Shown: positions 39,013 through 47,629, numbered from the stretch's first letter. The stretch: DNA of 64,000 nucleotides from Enterobacter cancerogenus (GCF_019047785.1 NZ_CP077290.1:1302001-1366000); one strand, 5' to 3'. Numbers and translations: made by a program. The notes: generated by a model from the sequence alone, not told the origin.

Positions 39013-39584
39013 AATATTACTCTCGTTTTTAATTCATCTAACCAATTAGTAAGTTGCAGGGCGACATCTCTTATTGCAGATGTTTTCGCATTGTTATTAA
39101 TGTTGTCGATAAATGCGGGCAGCCACAGCGCCAGATGGCCCGTTATAAAGCGGGTCAAAGCGTCATGATATTGCGGTAAATGACGAGCGTGGGCACAGAG
39201 CATAACCACCAGCTCCAGCTCGATGCTGATATGGTCGTCCGGTGCCGCGCTGTCCTCCCCCACCACCAGACCCACGCTGTCTAAGAATTCGCGTACGTTA
39301 AGGGTTGTCGGCCCCATAACCAGCGGCTCCTCGTCGAGCCAGACCGAGGCGTAAGGCGCGGCCAGCGGTGCCATCGGCCCGACAAACAGCGCGCTGAAAT
39401 CGTACTCCATCTCCAGCCAGGCGCTGTCGTCCCATGCTTTACACTGCGGATAAAGCTGACGCAACGCCCGCTGTCGTGCCGTCATTTCTGCGGCGCTAAA
39501 AAAATCGCGTAAGGCTAACCCGGTTAATTCAAATAATGACAGATTGTCATATATTGAATTTGCGAATGTATTTTTATCTTTCAT
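39009..39584 (-). CDS. TorD/DmsD-family maturation chaperone
   Basis: Predicted cytoplasmic chaperone of 191 residues that would bind the Tat signal of the molybdenum subunit and hold it until cofactor insertion. The all-helical TorD-type fold is suggested by length and the central APYASVWLDEEP segment. It is the first gene of the operon and its stop overlaps the catalytic start (ATGA). TTGATCAA and TTGATAATATC in the upstream 100 bp are FNR half-site-like, but no full FNR box is present. Confidence 0.82.
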   Translation of the reverse strand: MKDKNTFANSIYDNLSLFELTGLALRDFFSAAEMTARQRALRQLYPQCKAWDDSAWLEMEYDFSALFVGPMAPLAAPYASVWLDEEPLVMGPTTLNVREFLDSVGLVVGEDSAAPDDHISIELELVVMLCAHARHLPQYHDALTRFITGHLALWLPAFIDNINNNAKTSAIRDVALQLTNWLDELKTRVIL

Positions 39585-39724
39585 AGGAAATATAAATAAT
39601 TATCTGCAACGAAAATCTGGCAGATATTATCAACATATTCGGCAATTTCTTTGATCAAGGCAGGCTGTCGGTTCGGGATGCAAAATATTTTGCGCGGAAA
39701 ATAATATTAAAAAAGCGTGGAAAT

Positions 39725-39751
39725 AAAAAAACCGCCTCGTGATGAGGCGGT
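39725..39751 (-). terminator. ahpF terminator
   Basis: On the minus strand, ACCGCCTC/GAGGCGGT with a 5-base loop followed by seven T residues, starting 28 bases after the ahpF stop. Confidence 0.88.
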
Positions 39752-39778
39752 ATGCAGGTGTAGTCTTACTTTCTTTTA

Positions 39779-41344
39779 TTATGCTGTTTTGGTGCGGATC
39801 AGGTAGTCGAAGGAACTCAGCGACGCTTTCGCACCTTCGCCCGTGGCGATGATGATCTGTTTGTACGGAACGGTGGTGCAATCGCCCGCCGCAAACACGC
39901 CCTTCACGCTGGTTTCGCATTTGGCATCGATGATGATTTCGCCCATGCGGTTGCGCTCAATCGCCCCGTCCAGCCAGGTGGTGTTTGGCAGCAGACCAAT
40001 CTGCACGAAGATGCCGGAAAGCGGAACGCTGTGCACATCCCCGCTTACGCGGTCGCGGTATTCCAGGCCCGTCACTTTACTGCCGTCGCCTTTCACTTCC
40101 GTCGTCTGCGCGTTCAGCACGATGTCGACGTTGTTCAGGCTACGCACTTTGTCCTGCAGCACCTGGTCGGCCTTCATTTCCGGGGCAAACTCCAGCAGCG
40201 TAACGTGTTCAACGATACCCGCCAGATCAATGGCCGCTTCCACACCGGAGTTACCGCCGCCGATCACCGCCACGCGTTTACCCTTAAACAGCGGGCCGTC
40301 GCAGTGCGGGCAGTAGGTCACACCCTTGGTACGGTACTGATCTTCACCCGGCACGTTCATGTTGCGCCATTTTGCGCCGGTGGCAATGATAATGCTGCGC
40401 GCTTTCAGTACCGCGCCGGAGGCCGTTTCAATCTGGTGTAAACCGCCTTCCACTGCCGCAGGGACCAGCTTGCTGGCGCTCTGGCTGTCGATGACGTCCA
40501 CGTCGTAATCGCTAACGTGCGCCTTCAGTGCGCCGGCCAGCTTCTGGCCTTCGGTTTTCGGCACAGAGATGTAGTTTTCGATGTCTACCGTATCCAGCAC
40601 CTGGCCGCCGAAACGTTCGCCCATCAGACCGGTACGAATGCCTTTACGTGCGGAGTACACCGCCGCCGCTGCGCCCGCAGGGCCGGAGCCGACGATCAGC
40701 ACGTCATACGCATCGCGTTTGTTCAGCGCGTCTGCCGCACGTTTTTCTGCACCGGTGTCCACTTTGGCAACGATTTCCGTCAGCGTCATGCGGCCCTGAC
40801 CGAACTCTTTACCGTTCATAAAGACCGCCGGAACGCCCATCACGTTGCGTTCGGTGATTTCGTTCTGATAGGTGCCACCGTCAATCGCCGTGTGTTTAAT
40901 GCGCGGGTTCAGCACTGCCATCAGGTTCAGCGCCTGCACCACGTCCGGGCAGTTGTGGCAGGAGAGCGAGTAGTACGTTTCAAACTCAAAATCACCGTCG
41001 ATATCGCGGATCTGCTCCAGCAGCGCCTGCGCCTCTTTCGACGGATGACCACCGGTCCACAGCAGGGCCAGCACCAGTGAGGTAAATTCGTGCCCCAACG
41101 GAGAACCGGCAAAGCGCGGCCCCTGGTCAGAGCCTGGGTTAGCGATCAGGAATGACGGCTTGCGAACGGGCAGCGCGTTATCTTCTCTGAAGGTCACCTT
41201 TGGCGACAGTTCAGCGATCTCGGTCAACAATTCTTTGATTTCTGCCGATTTTGCGCTGTCGTCCAGCGTGGCAATCAGCTCAACAGGCTTCGTTAATTTC
41301 TCAAGGTACGCCTTGAGCTGGCTTTTCATTGTGGTGTCGAGCAT
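39779..41344 (-). CDS. ahpF: Alkyl hydroperoxide reductase subunit F
   Basis: NADH- and FAD-dependent disulfide reductase that regenerates AhpC. The 521 residues equal E. coli AhpF. The N-terminal tandem thioredoxin-like domain contains SCHNCPD. The C-terminal thioredoxin-reductase-like part has [19 protein letters not shown] and [13 protein letters not shown] 41344 has GAGAGGGAAGAACA upstream; an 11-codon extension is rejected. It follows ahpC after 241 bp containing a terminator-like hairpin. Confidence 0.97.
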   Translation of the reverse strand: MLDTTMKSQLKAYLEKLTKPVELIATLDDSAKSAEIKELLTEIAELSPKVTFREDNALPVRKPSFLIANPGSDQGPRFAGSPLGHEFTSLVLALLWTGGHPSKEAQALLEQIRDIDGDFEFETYYSLSCHNCPDVVQALNLMAVLNPRIKHTAIDGGTYQNEITERNVMGVPAVFMNGKEFGQGRMTLTEIVAKVDTGAEKRAADALNKRDAYDVLIVGSGPAGAAAAVYSARKGIRTGLMGERFGGQVLDTVDIENYISVPKTEGQKLAGALKAHVSDYDVDVIDSQSASKLVPAAVEGGLHQIETASGAVLKARSIIIATGAKWRNMNVPGEDQYRTKGVTYCPHCDGPLFKGKRVAVIGGGNSGVEAAIDLAGIVEHVTLLEFAPEMKADQVLQDKVRSLNNVDIVLNAQTTEVKGDGSKVTGLEYRDRVSGDVHSVPLSGIFVQIGLLPNTTWLDGAIERNRMGEIIIDAKCETSVKGVFAAGDCTTVPYKQIIIATGEGAKASLSSFDYLIRTKTA

Positions 41345-41425
41345 TGTTCTTCCCTCTCTTAAGACGTCATCATGCAAATTGCCTTAAACGGGCAACCTGA
41401 ATGCAACTTGCATCATGGTGCCGGG

Positions 41426-41450
41426 ATAAAATGGGCGCGGGTGCGCCCAT
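41426..41450 (-). terminator. Terminator/attenuator between ahpC and ahpF
   Basis: Perfect 8-bp palindromic stem ATGGGCGC/GCGCCCAT (41431-41450) followed on the minus strand by TTTTATCC. It lies downstream of ahpC and upstream of ahpF and probably terminates part of the transcripts, lowering ahpF relative to ahpC. Confidence 0.7.
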
Positions 41451-41488
41451 AACTGAAACAATTTCCAAAGTATTTCGCGTCAGAGCAA

Positions 41489-41553
41489 GGCGGCTAGCCT
41501 GTGGATCCCCGGGAGCCTACTGAAGTAAGTGACCGGGGTGAGCAGGCGACGCC
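41489..41553. repeat. Long imperfect hairpin after ahpC
   Basis: About 65 bp folding as nested arms: GGCG/CGCC outside, GCCTG/CAGGC, CCCCGG/CCGGGG, and TACT-GA-AGTA at the tip. It begins 33 bases after the ahpC stop on the minus strand. I believe similar elements are scattered in enterobacterial intergenic regions, but I cannot name it securely. It may stabilise the ahpC mRNA 3' end. Confidence 0.55.
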
Positions 41554-41585
41554 AACGCAGCTATGGCGTGAAAGACGACGGAAAT

Positions 41586-42149
41586 TTAGATTTTACCGAC
41601 CAGATCCAAAGATGGCGCTAAGGTCGCTTCGCCTTCTTTCCATTTCGCCGGGCACACTTCGCCTGGGTGAGAAGCAACGTACTGGGCTGCTTTCACTTTA
41701 CGCAGCAGGTCAGATGCGTCGCGGCCGATGCCTTCAGCGGTCACTTCGATGGCCTGGATAATGCCCTGCGGGTCAACAACGAAGGTGGCACGGTCGGCCA
41801 GGCCTTCATCTTCACGCATGTTGTCGAAGTTACGGGTCAGGGCGCCGGTTGGGTCGCCGATCATCGCATATTTGATTTTTGCGATGGTTTCAGAGCTGCC
41901 GTGCCACGCTTTGTGGGTGAAGTGGGTGTCAGTAGAGACAGAGTAAACGTCTACGCCCAGCTTCTGCAGTTCGTCGTAATGGTCTGCCACGTCGCCCAGT
42001 TCGGTTGGGCAAACGAAGGTAAAGTCAGCCGGATAGAAGAAGAACACGCTCCAGCGGCCTTCGGTGTCTTTCTCAGTGATTTCTACGAATTCGCCGTTTT
42101 TGAACGCCTGGTTTTTGAAAGGTTTAATTTTGGTGTTAATCAAGGACAT
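41586..42149 (-). CDS. ahpC: Alkyl hydroperoxide reductase subunit C (peroxiredoxin)
   Basis: Typical 2-Cys peroxiredoxin that reduces hydrogen peroxide and organic peroxides. The 187 residues match E. coli AhpC almost fully. The peroxidatic cysteine is in FVCPTE (Cys47) and the resolving one in EVCPAKW (Cys166). GGAGGAAGTACAG precedes the ATG. It is usually OxyR-activated; the upstream region carries an OxyR-like core. Confidence 0.98.
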   Translation of the reverse strand: MSLINTKIKPFKNQAFKNGEFVEITEKDTEGRWSVFFFYPADFTFVCPTELGDVADHYDELQKLGVDVYSVSTDTHFTHKAWHGSSETIAKIKYAMIGDPTGALTRNFDNMREDEGLADRATFVVDPQGIIQAIEVTAEGIGRDASDLLRKVKAAQYVASHPGEVCPAKWKEGEATLAPSLDLVGKI

Positions 42150-42177
42150 CTGTACTTCCTCCGTGTTTTCGTTGAGA

Positions 42178-42248
42178 TGTAAGGTATCGAACTTTCGCTG
42201 AACGGGCTAATGCGTTTACTTTATCAAATCAATCAGCGATACCTTACA
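42178..42248. repeat. 12-bp inverted repeat in the ahpC upstream region
   Basis: TGTAAGGTATCG (42178-42189) and CGATACCTTACA (42237-42248) are perfect inverted copies flanking 47 bp, with extra pairing nearby (GCTGA/TCAGC). The proximal arm is 28 bases upstream of the ahpC start. It could form a leader-RNA hairpin or be an operator. Confidence 0.6.
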
Positions 42249-42296
42249 AACGCACTTCAAAGGGTGGTGAACCTAAAAGAAGCTAAGCCTGAAAGT

Positions 42297-42412
42297 AAAA
42301 AGGCCGCCCATTGGGCGGCCCTGATACCTGAACTTCCCACAGGAACTTTCAGTGCCAGCAGACGCTGGCGTTGCGTTGCGCTCTACAAACCGTAATATCA
42401 AGGTCGTAACAG
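42297..42412 (-). ncRNA. Candidate small RNA or attenuated ahpC leader
   Basis: An intrinsic terminator (GGCCGCCC-AAT-GGGCGGCC then TTTTT on the minus strand, 42297-42320) has no minus-strand gene upstream. A promoter (TTGCCC-N17-TTTAAT) lies 100 bp upstream of it. Together they predict a transcript of about 115 nt, starting near 42412. It could be a discrete RNA or the first part of a long ahpC leader. I see no convincing coding frame in it. Confidence 0.5.
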
Positions 42413-42419
42413 CAAAGTG

Positions 42420-42448
42420 ATTAAAGCACCCGCCCCTGCTCAGGGCAA
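42420..42448 (-). promoter_or_regulatory. Candidate minus-strand promoter upstream of ahpC
   Basis: Read on the minus strand: -35 TTGCCC (42448-42443), 17-bp spacer, -10 TTTAAT (42425-42420), a 5/6 match. It points toward the orphan terminator and ahpC. Confidence 0.45.
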
Positions 42449-42469
42449 TCGGTCTGGCCGCGTTACTGC

Positions 42470-42484
42470 CTATGGCTGCGATAG
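42470..42484. promoter_or_regulatory. OxyR-like core CTAT-N7-ATAG
   Basis: CTAT at 42470-42473 and ATAG at 42481-42484 with exactly 7 bp between match the central half of the OxyR motif (ATAG-N7-CTAT-N7-ATAG-N7-CTAT). The outer tetramers match poorly. It lies just upstream of the candidate promoter's -35 and 320 bp from ahpC, a known OxyR target. Confidence 0.4.
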
Positions 42485-42817
42485 GTTTGATCGAATAACG
42501 AATAGGAGGCAGGCAGTTTTATTTATGGCATGAATGATGTTCACTATTTTCACCCATGAAATTTAACAAATAAAAACGTTGAATACGTAAAAAAAATAGT
42601 TCAAGTTTTTTTAAATCGAAACGTCAACCTTTCAAAGATAATAATATCTTAAGTTCCGTTTCAGAACTATTTCATTTATCTGGTGGCGTGATATATTAAG
42701 CACGTTTTAATGTGGCATTAAGTAAGCTAACCACAAGGATTGTAAATGGTTCGCTTCAATCTATAGTTAATACAAATGCACTAACAACATGACAACGAAG
42801 CAACATCAGGACGAAAC
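42485..42817. other. AT-rich region upstream of ybdO
   Basis: About 330 bp of AT-rich sequence with runs of A and T and no supported gene. dsbG, which lies between ahpC and ybdO in E. coli, is absent. The composition would suit H-NS binding, which is inference. Confidence 0.5.
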
Positions 42818-43717
42818 ATGGCTAACCTCTACGATCTCAAAAAATTTGATTTAAATCTTTTAGTTATTTTTGAGTGCATTTATCAGAATCTGAGCATCAG
42901 CAAGGCCGCAGAAACGCTTTACATTACGCCGTCAGCCGTAAGCCAGTCTCTGCAGCGTCTGCGCAACCAGCTTAATGATCCCCTTTTTATCCGTTCGGGT
43001 AAAGGCATCACGCCTACCACTGTCGGGGTAAATCTGCATCATCATCTGGAACAAAACCTGAACCAGCTTGAGCAGACCATCAACATTATGCACAGCTCAG
43101 GGCTAAAGAAAAACTTTGTGATCTATTGCCCGCAAATTTTGACGCCCAACATCCTTCTCAACCCGATTAAGCTTCTCATGGATAAGCATAATTACGAGAT
43201 CGAACTGCATGACGTCATGGTCTCGCCGGACTCCGCAGAAAACCTGCTGGCCTACCGTAAGGCCGATTTGGTTTTTGCTATCGCGCCGGTGAACAACCGC
43301 TCGCTCGCCTGCAACATGTTTCACAAATTGCAGATGAACCTCGTCTGCCGCAAGGGGCATCCACGACTGAGCGTATCGCCTACTCGCCAGGATCTTCTTA
43401 ATGAGAAATTTGCCGCTTACTTAAGCGACGGTTCTGGCGTAAAAACGTTTCAGGAAAAAATTGAACACGCACTGCCGGAAAGAACGGTCAGTTTCAGAAG
43501 CGATTCTTATCTGACAATATTATCGATGCTTACCGTTTCCGATTTAGTGGGCGTTGTACCGGAAAATGCCTTCAGGCAATACGGCGATGCGTTGGGTTTG
43601 AAAGCGCTGGAAACAGATATTGTTCTTCCTACCGTTGATATTTATATGTTGTACAACCGCTCGGCGCTTAATAGCTCGGTATTTTCGAGTTTCATTGAGG
43701 AAATACCGGTTTTATAA
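42818..43717 (+). CDS. ybdO: LysR-type regulator YbdO
   Basis: Predicted LysR-family regulator of 299 residues (E. coli 300). The N-terminal domain, including LSISKAAETLYITPSAVSQSLQRLR, is almost identical to E. coli YbdO, while the C-terminal sensing domain has diverged. Its DNA-binding domain is also close to YbeF at 15.8 kb. Targets are not evident from the window. The upstream region is AT-rich. Confidence 0.92.
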   Translation: MANLYDLKKFDLNLLVIFECIYQNLSISKAAETLYITPSAVSQSLQRLRNQLNDPLFIRSGKGITPTTVGVNLHHHLEQNLNQLEQTINIMHSSGLKKNFVIYCPQILTPNILLNPIKLLMDKHNYEIELHDVMVSPDSAENLLAYRKADLVFAIAPVNNRSLACNMFHKLQMNLVCRKGHPRLSVSPTRQDLLNEKFAAYLSDGSGVKTFQEKIEHALPERTVSFRSDSYLTILSMLTVSDLVGVVPENAFRQYGDALGLKALETDIVLPTVDIYMLYNRSALNSSVFSSFIEEIPVL

Positions 43718-43725
43718 CCCCCCTT

Positions 43726-43751
43726 CCGGCTGCTTTCTTTAAAGCAGCCGG
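43726..43751 (+). terminator. Hairpin after ybdO
   Basis: Perfect 11-bp stem CCGGCTGCTTT/AAAGCAGCCGG with a CTTT loop, nine bases after the ybdO stop. There is no T-run, so termination would be weak or Rho-assisted. Confidence 0.5.
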
Positions 43752-43892
43752 GGGCAATAAGAACAGGTTCCACGCTACCGTTTTCAAATATTCACAATTT
43801 TTCAGCTAACCCATTGAAAAAATAATGATATTATTCTTCACGCTGTTTGGCCCGTGCTGACACAGCGTAACTTACTCAGGATGAGGAAGAAT

Positions 43893-45116
43893 ATGTCATT
43901 ATATAAGCTCCCCCTTAACCAAAATGTCCTGAACGCAACGCAGGAGCGCATTGCATGGACGCTGGAAAATTTCTCCCGAGTATGTGTGTCATTTTCTGGC
44001 GGGAAAGACTCCACGGTCATGCTCTACCTGGCGTGTGAATGCGCGCGCAAGATGCAGCGTAAAATTGACGTCCTGTTCATCGACTGGGAAGCGCAATTTT
44101 CCACAACCATCCAGCATGTCGAAAATATGCGAGCCCAGTTTTGTGACGTCATCGATAATTTCTGGTGGGTTGCACTGCCGCTGACCACGCAAAATGCCCT
44201 TTCTCAATTTCAGCCCGAATGGCAATGCTGGGAGCCGGGCGCGAAGTGGGTGCGCCAGCCGCCGCCCGATGCCATTACCGATCCCGGCTACTTTGATTTT
44301 TACCAGCAGGGCATGACGTTTGAGGCGTTTGTTCGCGCCTTTTCCGACTGGTTTGCTCAAAACCGCCCTGCCACCGTGATGATCGGTATTCGCGCCGATG
44401 AGTCCTACAACCGCTTTCTGACCATCGCCAACGCGCGCAAGCAGCGTTTTGCCGATGATAAACCCTGGACCACCGTCGCCCCCGGCGGGCATGCCTGGTA
44501 TGTCTACCCGCTCTATGACTGGAAAACGGCTGACATCTGGACGTGGTTTGCCAAAACCGGTTCCTGCTATAACCCGCTGTACGATTTGATGTACCAGGCC
44601 GGGGTGCCGCCGCGCTATATGCGCATCTGTGAACCCTTCGGCCCGGAGCAACGTCAGGGGCTGTGGCTTTATCATGTGCTGGAGCCGGAGCGGTGGGCCG
44701 CAATGTGCGAACGCGTCAGCGGCGTCAGGAGCGGGGGGATCTACGCGGGCCACGACAATCACTTCTACGGTCACCGTAAAATACTCAAACCCGAGCACCT
44801 CACCTGGCAAGAATACGCCCTTCTGCTGCTCGACAGCATGCCGCAAACCACCTCTGAACATTACCGCAATAAAATTGCCGTTTACCTGCACTGGTACCAA
44901 AAAAAGGGGATGCCAGAGATCCCCGATACCCAGGAGGGCGACATCGGGTCAAAAGACATCCCGTCGTGGCGGCGCATCTGCAAGGTACTTCTCAATAACG
45001 ACTACTGGTGTCGCGCGCTGTCGTTCAGCCCTAACAAGCCAAAGCATTACCAGCGATACAGCGAACGGATGAAATTAAAACGCAAGGAGTGGGGGATCTT
45101 ATGCAACAACGATTAA
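43893..45116 (+). CDS. ybdN: YbdN, PAPS-reductase-like PP-loop protein (IbrA-like)
   Basis: Protein of 407 residues with an ATP pyrophosphatase loop SFSGGKDST near residue 40 and a PAPS-reductase-like domain, matching E. coli YbdN (406). It resembles the regulator IbrA and, more distantly, the DndC sulfur-transfer enzyme. ATG 43893 has GAGGAAGAAT upstream; the 13-codon extension is rejected. It overlaps ybdM by 16 bp. Function is not established. Confidence 0.9.
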   Translation: MSLYKLPLNQNVLNATQERIAWTLENFSRVCVSFSGGKDSTVMLYLACECARKMQRKIDVLFIDWEAQFSTTIQHVENMRAQFCDVIDNFWWVALPLTTQNALSQFQPEWQCWEPGAKWVRQPPPDAITDPGYFDFYQQGMTFEAFVRAFSDWFAQNRPATVMIGIRADESYNRFLTIANARKQRFADDKPWTTVAPGGHAWYVYPLYDWKTADIWTWFAKTGSCYNPLYDLMYQAGVPPRYMRICEPFGPEQRQGLWLYHVLEPERWAAMCERVSGVRSGGIYAGHDNHFYGHRKILKPEHLTWQEYALLLLDSMPQTTSEHYRNKIAVYLHWYQKKGMPEIPDTQEGDIGSKDIPSWRRICKVLLNNDYWCRALSFSPNKPKHYQRYSERMKLKRKEWGILCNND

Positions 45117-45727
45117 TCAACGATATCAAACGCTATCTGTCGTCACTGCCGGAAGAGCAAAAAATCGAGGCGATCAACAAATTCCGCGAGGCGCTGCATG
45201 AAGACAGTCCTTTTCGCGAGCAACCTATCGACTGCGTGCTGTGGATCAAACAGGACGAGATTATCGCCAATGATTACAACCCCAATAACGTTGCCCCTCC
45301 GGAAAAGCGTCTGCTGACGCAGTCGCTTGAGCTTGATGGATTCACCCAGCCAATCGTGGTGACGGAAGGCAAATCCCGGCACTATGAAATCGTCGATGGC
45401 TTTCACCGCCACGAGATAGGCAAAAATCGGGCAGCGCTCAAGCGCCAGCTCCGGGGCTATTTGCCCGTCACCTGCCTGCGCAAAGATCGCCGGGAGAAGG
45501 TCGACAGGATGGCCGCCACCATTCGCCACAACCGTGCGCGGGGTCGACACCAGATCAACGCCATGTCCGATATCGTACGTGAACTGGCGCAGCTTGGCTG
45601 GCCTGACGAGAAAATCGGCAAAGAGCTGGGGATGGACTGTGACGAAGTGCTGCGTCTGAAGCAGATTAACGGCCTGCTGGAGCTGTTTGCAGACCGCCGT
45701 TATTCCGAAGCCTGGACGGTGAAATAA
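45101..45727 (+). CDS. ybdM: YbdM, ParB-like nuclease-domain protein (IbrB-like)
   Basis: Protein of 208 residues with an N-terminal ParB/sulfiredoxin-type domain (ANDYNPNNVAP, DGFTQPIVV, VDGFHRHEIG) and a C-terminal helix-turn-helix (EKIGKELGMDCDEVLRLKQ). It matches E. coli YbdM and resembles IbrB. ATG 45101 has GGGGGATCTT upstream; GTG 45089 is too close to its purine run. The stop abuts the ybdL stop with no gap. Confidence 0.88.
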   Translation: MQQRLINDIKRYLSSLPEEQKIEAINKFREALHEDSPFREQPIDCVLWIKQDEIIANDYNPNNVAPPEKRLLTQSLELDGFTQPIVVTEGKSRHYEIVDGFHRHEIGKNRAALKRQLRGYLPVTCLRKDRREKVDRMAATIRHNRARGRHQINAMSDIVRELAQLGWPDEKIGKELGMDCDEVLRLKQINGLLELFADRRYSEAWTVK

Positions 45728-46888
45728 TCAGAGGGCGTTCAGGCGCTCCGCCGCGGCCAACAGCGTCGATTCCTGTTTCGCAAAGCAGATGCGAACCAGC
45801 CTGTGCGGGAAGGGATCGGCGCAGAATACCGACAGCGGAATGGCCGCCACGCCCGCCTCTTTGGTCAGCCACTGGCAGAAACTCACGTCGTCCAGATCGG
45901 AAATCGCGCTGTAGTCCACCAGCAGGAAGTAAGTGCCTTCCCCCGGCAAAATCTTCAGCCGGCTTTTGCTAAGCGCATCCACAAACAGATCCCGGCGGGC
46001 GCGATAAAACTCCGGCAGCTCGCGGTAATGCGCCGGCTCATGGCGCACCATGTCCGCCAGCGCCAGCTGGGCGGGCGTATTGACCGCAAAGGTCAGGTAT
46101 TGATGAACTTTGCGCAGCTCCGCGCTGATGGCCTCCGGCGCCACGCAGTAGCCTACTTTCCAGCCAGTCATATGGTAGGTTTTGCCAAATGACGACACCG
46201 CAACGGCGCGCTCGCGCAACTGCGGATGCGCCAGCACGCTGGCATGCCCCTCTTTCGCAAAACAGATGTGCTCATACACTTCATCGCTCAGCACGTAAAT
46301 TTCGCGTTCGCTGATGGCCTGCCACAGGGCGGCGAAATCCGCCTGATGCCATACCGTCGCGGACGGATTGTGCGGCGTGTTCAGGATAACCAGGCGCGTT
46401 TTATCACTCAGCAGCGCGGCAAAGGCCTGCCAGTCCGGGCGGAAATGCGGCGGCTGAAGCGCCACGCGTTTTACCACACCGCCAGAAAGCGCAACGGCGG
46501 GGGCGTAACTGTCGTAGCTCGGATCAAAGCAAATCACTTCATCCCCGGTGCGCACCAGGGCGGTAATGGCCGCATACAGCGCTTCGGTGGCCCCTGCTGT
46601 CACCGTGATTTCGCTGTTGGCATCCGGCGTGTAGCCATAAAGCGCCGCCGTTTTATCCGCAATGGCTTCACGCAGCGCCTGCACGCCGGTCATCGGCGCG
46701 TACTGGTTCGCCCCCTGCGCAACGTGGTACGCCAGGCGCTCCTGCAGATAAGCCGGGCCGTCAAAATCCGGGAATCCCTGGGAAAGGTTAATGGCGTTGT
46801 GCTGCTGTGCCAGCGCGCTCATCTGCGTAAAGATGGTGGTGCCGAGACTGGGAAGTTTACTTTGCGGAATCAAGGGGTTATTGCTCAT
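45728..46888 (-). CDS. ybdL: Methionine aminotransferase YbdL
   Basis: PLP-dependent fold-type I aminotransferase, 386 residues as in E. coli YbdL, which prefers methionine, histidine and phenylalanine. The PLP lysine is in SSFGKTYHMTGWKVGY. It can transaminate 2-keto-4-methylthiobutyrate to methionine, the last step of methylthioribose salvage, which suits its position divergent from mtnBCD across a MetJ-box array. Confidence 0.94.
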   Translation of the reverse strand: MSNNPLIPQSKLPSLGTTIFTQMSALAQQHNAINLSQGFPDFDGPAYLQERLAYHVAQGANQYAPMTGVQALREAIADKTAALYGYTPDANSEITVTAGATEALYAAITALVRTGDEVICFDPSYDSYAPAVALSGGVVKRVALQPPHFRPDWQAFAALLSDKTRLVILNTPHNPSATVWHQADFAALWQAISEREIYVLSDEVYEHICFAKEGHASVLAHPQLRERAVAVSSFGKTYHMTGWKVGYCVAPEAISAELRKVHQYLTFAVNTPAQLALADMVRHEPAHYRELPEFYRARRDLFVDALSKSRLKILPGEGTYFLLVDYSAISDLDDVSFCQWLTKEAGVAAIPLSVFCADPFPHRLVRICFAKQESTLLAAAERLNAL

Positions 46889-46955
46889 TGCGTTGTGCCT
46901 GCGTGTAATACTTATGTTGCTGACACTATAACACGATGTTAGTCTTTGGCAATCA

Positions 46956-46979
46956 AGACGCTTAGACGTCTAAACCATA
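46956..46979. promoter_or_regulatory. MetJ operator (three tandem met boxes), ybdL/mtnB
   Basis: Three contiguous 8-mers: AGACGCTT, AGACGTCT (perfect consensus) and AAACCATA. They lie in the divergent promoter region between ybdL and mtnB. MetJ with S-adenosylmethionine binds tandem AGACGTCT boxes, so both directions are probably repressed when methionine is plentiful. Confidence 0.8.
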
Positions 46980-47014
46980 TGAATATTCCTGCCTGACGAG
47001 AGGGTAAAAGGAAA

Positions 47015-47629
47015 ATGACAGACAACCTGCAACTCACGCATCTGGTCGACGCCTGCCGCTGGATTGGTTCCAAAGGCTGGGCACCCGCCACCGGCGGCAA
47101 CATGTCCGTACGTCAGGATGAGCACCTGTGCTGGCTCAGCGAATCCGGCAAAGATAAGGGCAGCCTCACGACGGACGATTTTCTGCAGGTGGAGATCGCC
47201 ACCAACCGCGCGCCGTCTGGCCGCAGGCCCTCAGCAGAAACCGGGCTGCATACCTTACTCTACCGTCTGTTCCCGGAGGCTAACGCGGTGCTGCACGTTC
47301 ACACCGTCAACGCCACCGTGCTCTCACGTCTGGTTCGCGATATCGAGCTGAAAATCAGCGGCTTTGAGATGCAGAAATCGCTCACCGGACAGACCACGCA
47401 TGAGGATACGGTGGCCATTGCGGTATTTGATAACGACCAGGATATCGACGCTCTTGCCTCGCGCATCGCCCATTACGCCCGCGAGCGCCCGCTGAATTAT
47501 GGTTTTCTTCTTCGCGGCCATGGCTTAACCTGCTGGGGACGCGACGTGGCAGAAGCCCGCCGTCATCTGGAAGGATTAGAATTCTTATTTGAATGCGAAA
47601 TGCGTTTACGCCAATGGGAGAGAGTATGA
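47015..47629 (+). CDS. mtnB: Methylthioribulose-1-phosphate dehydratase
   Basis: Class II aldolase-fold zinc enzyme of 204 residues that dehydrates methylthioribulose-1-phosphate in methionine salvage. Metal-binding histidines are in [11 protein letters not shown] and [10 protein letters not shown]. It is the first gene of mtnBCD and overlaps mtnC by 4 bp (ATGA). Expression should follow the MetJ operator upstream. Confidence 0.94.
   Translation: MTDNLQLTHLVDACRWIGSKGWAPATGGNMSVRQDEHLCWLSESGKDKGSLTTDDFLQVEIATNRAPSGRRPSAETGLHTLLYRLFPEANAVLHVHTVNATVLSRLVRDIELKISGFEMQKSLTGQTTHEDTVAIAVFDNDQDIDALASRIAHYARERPLNYGFLLRGHGLTCWGRDVAEARRHLEGLEFLFECEMRLRQWERV

Noticed and set aside
39585..39700. Full FNR box upstream of the DMSO-reductase-type operon
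   Set aside because: TTGATCAA and TTGATAATATC are only half-site-like and lack correct TTGAT-N4-ATCAA spacing.
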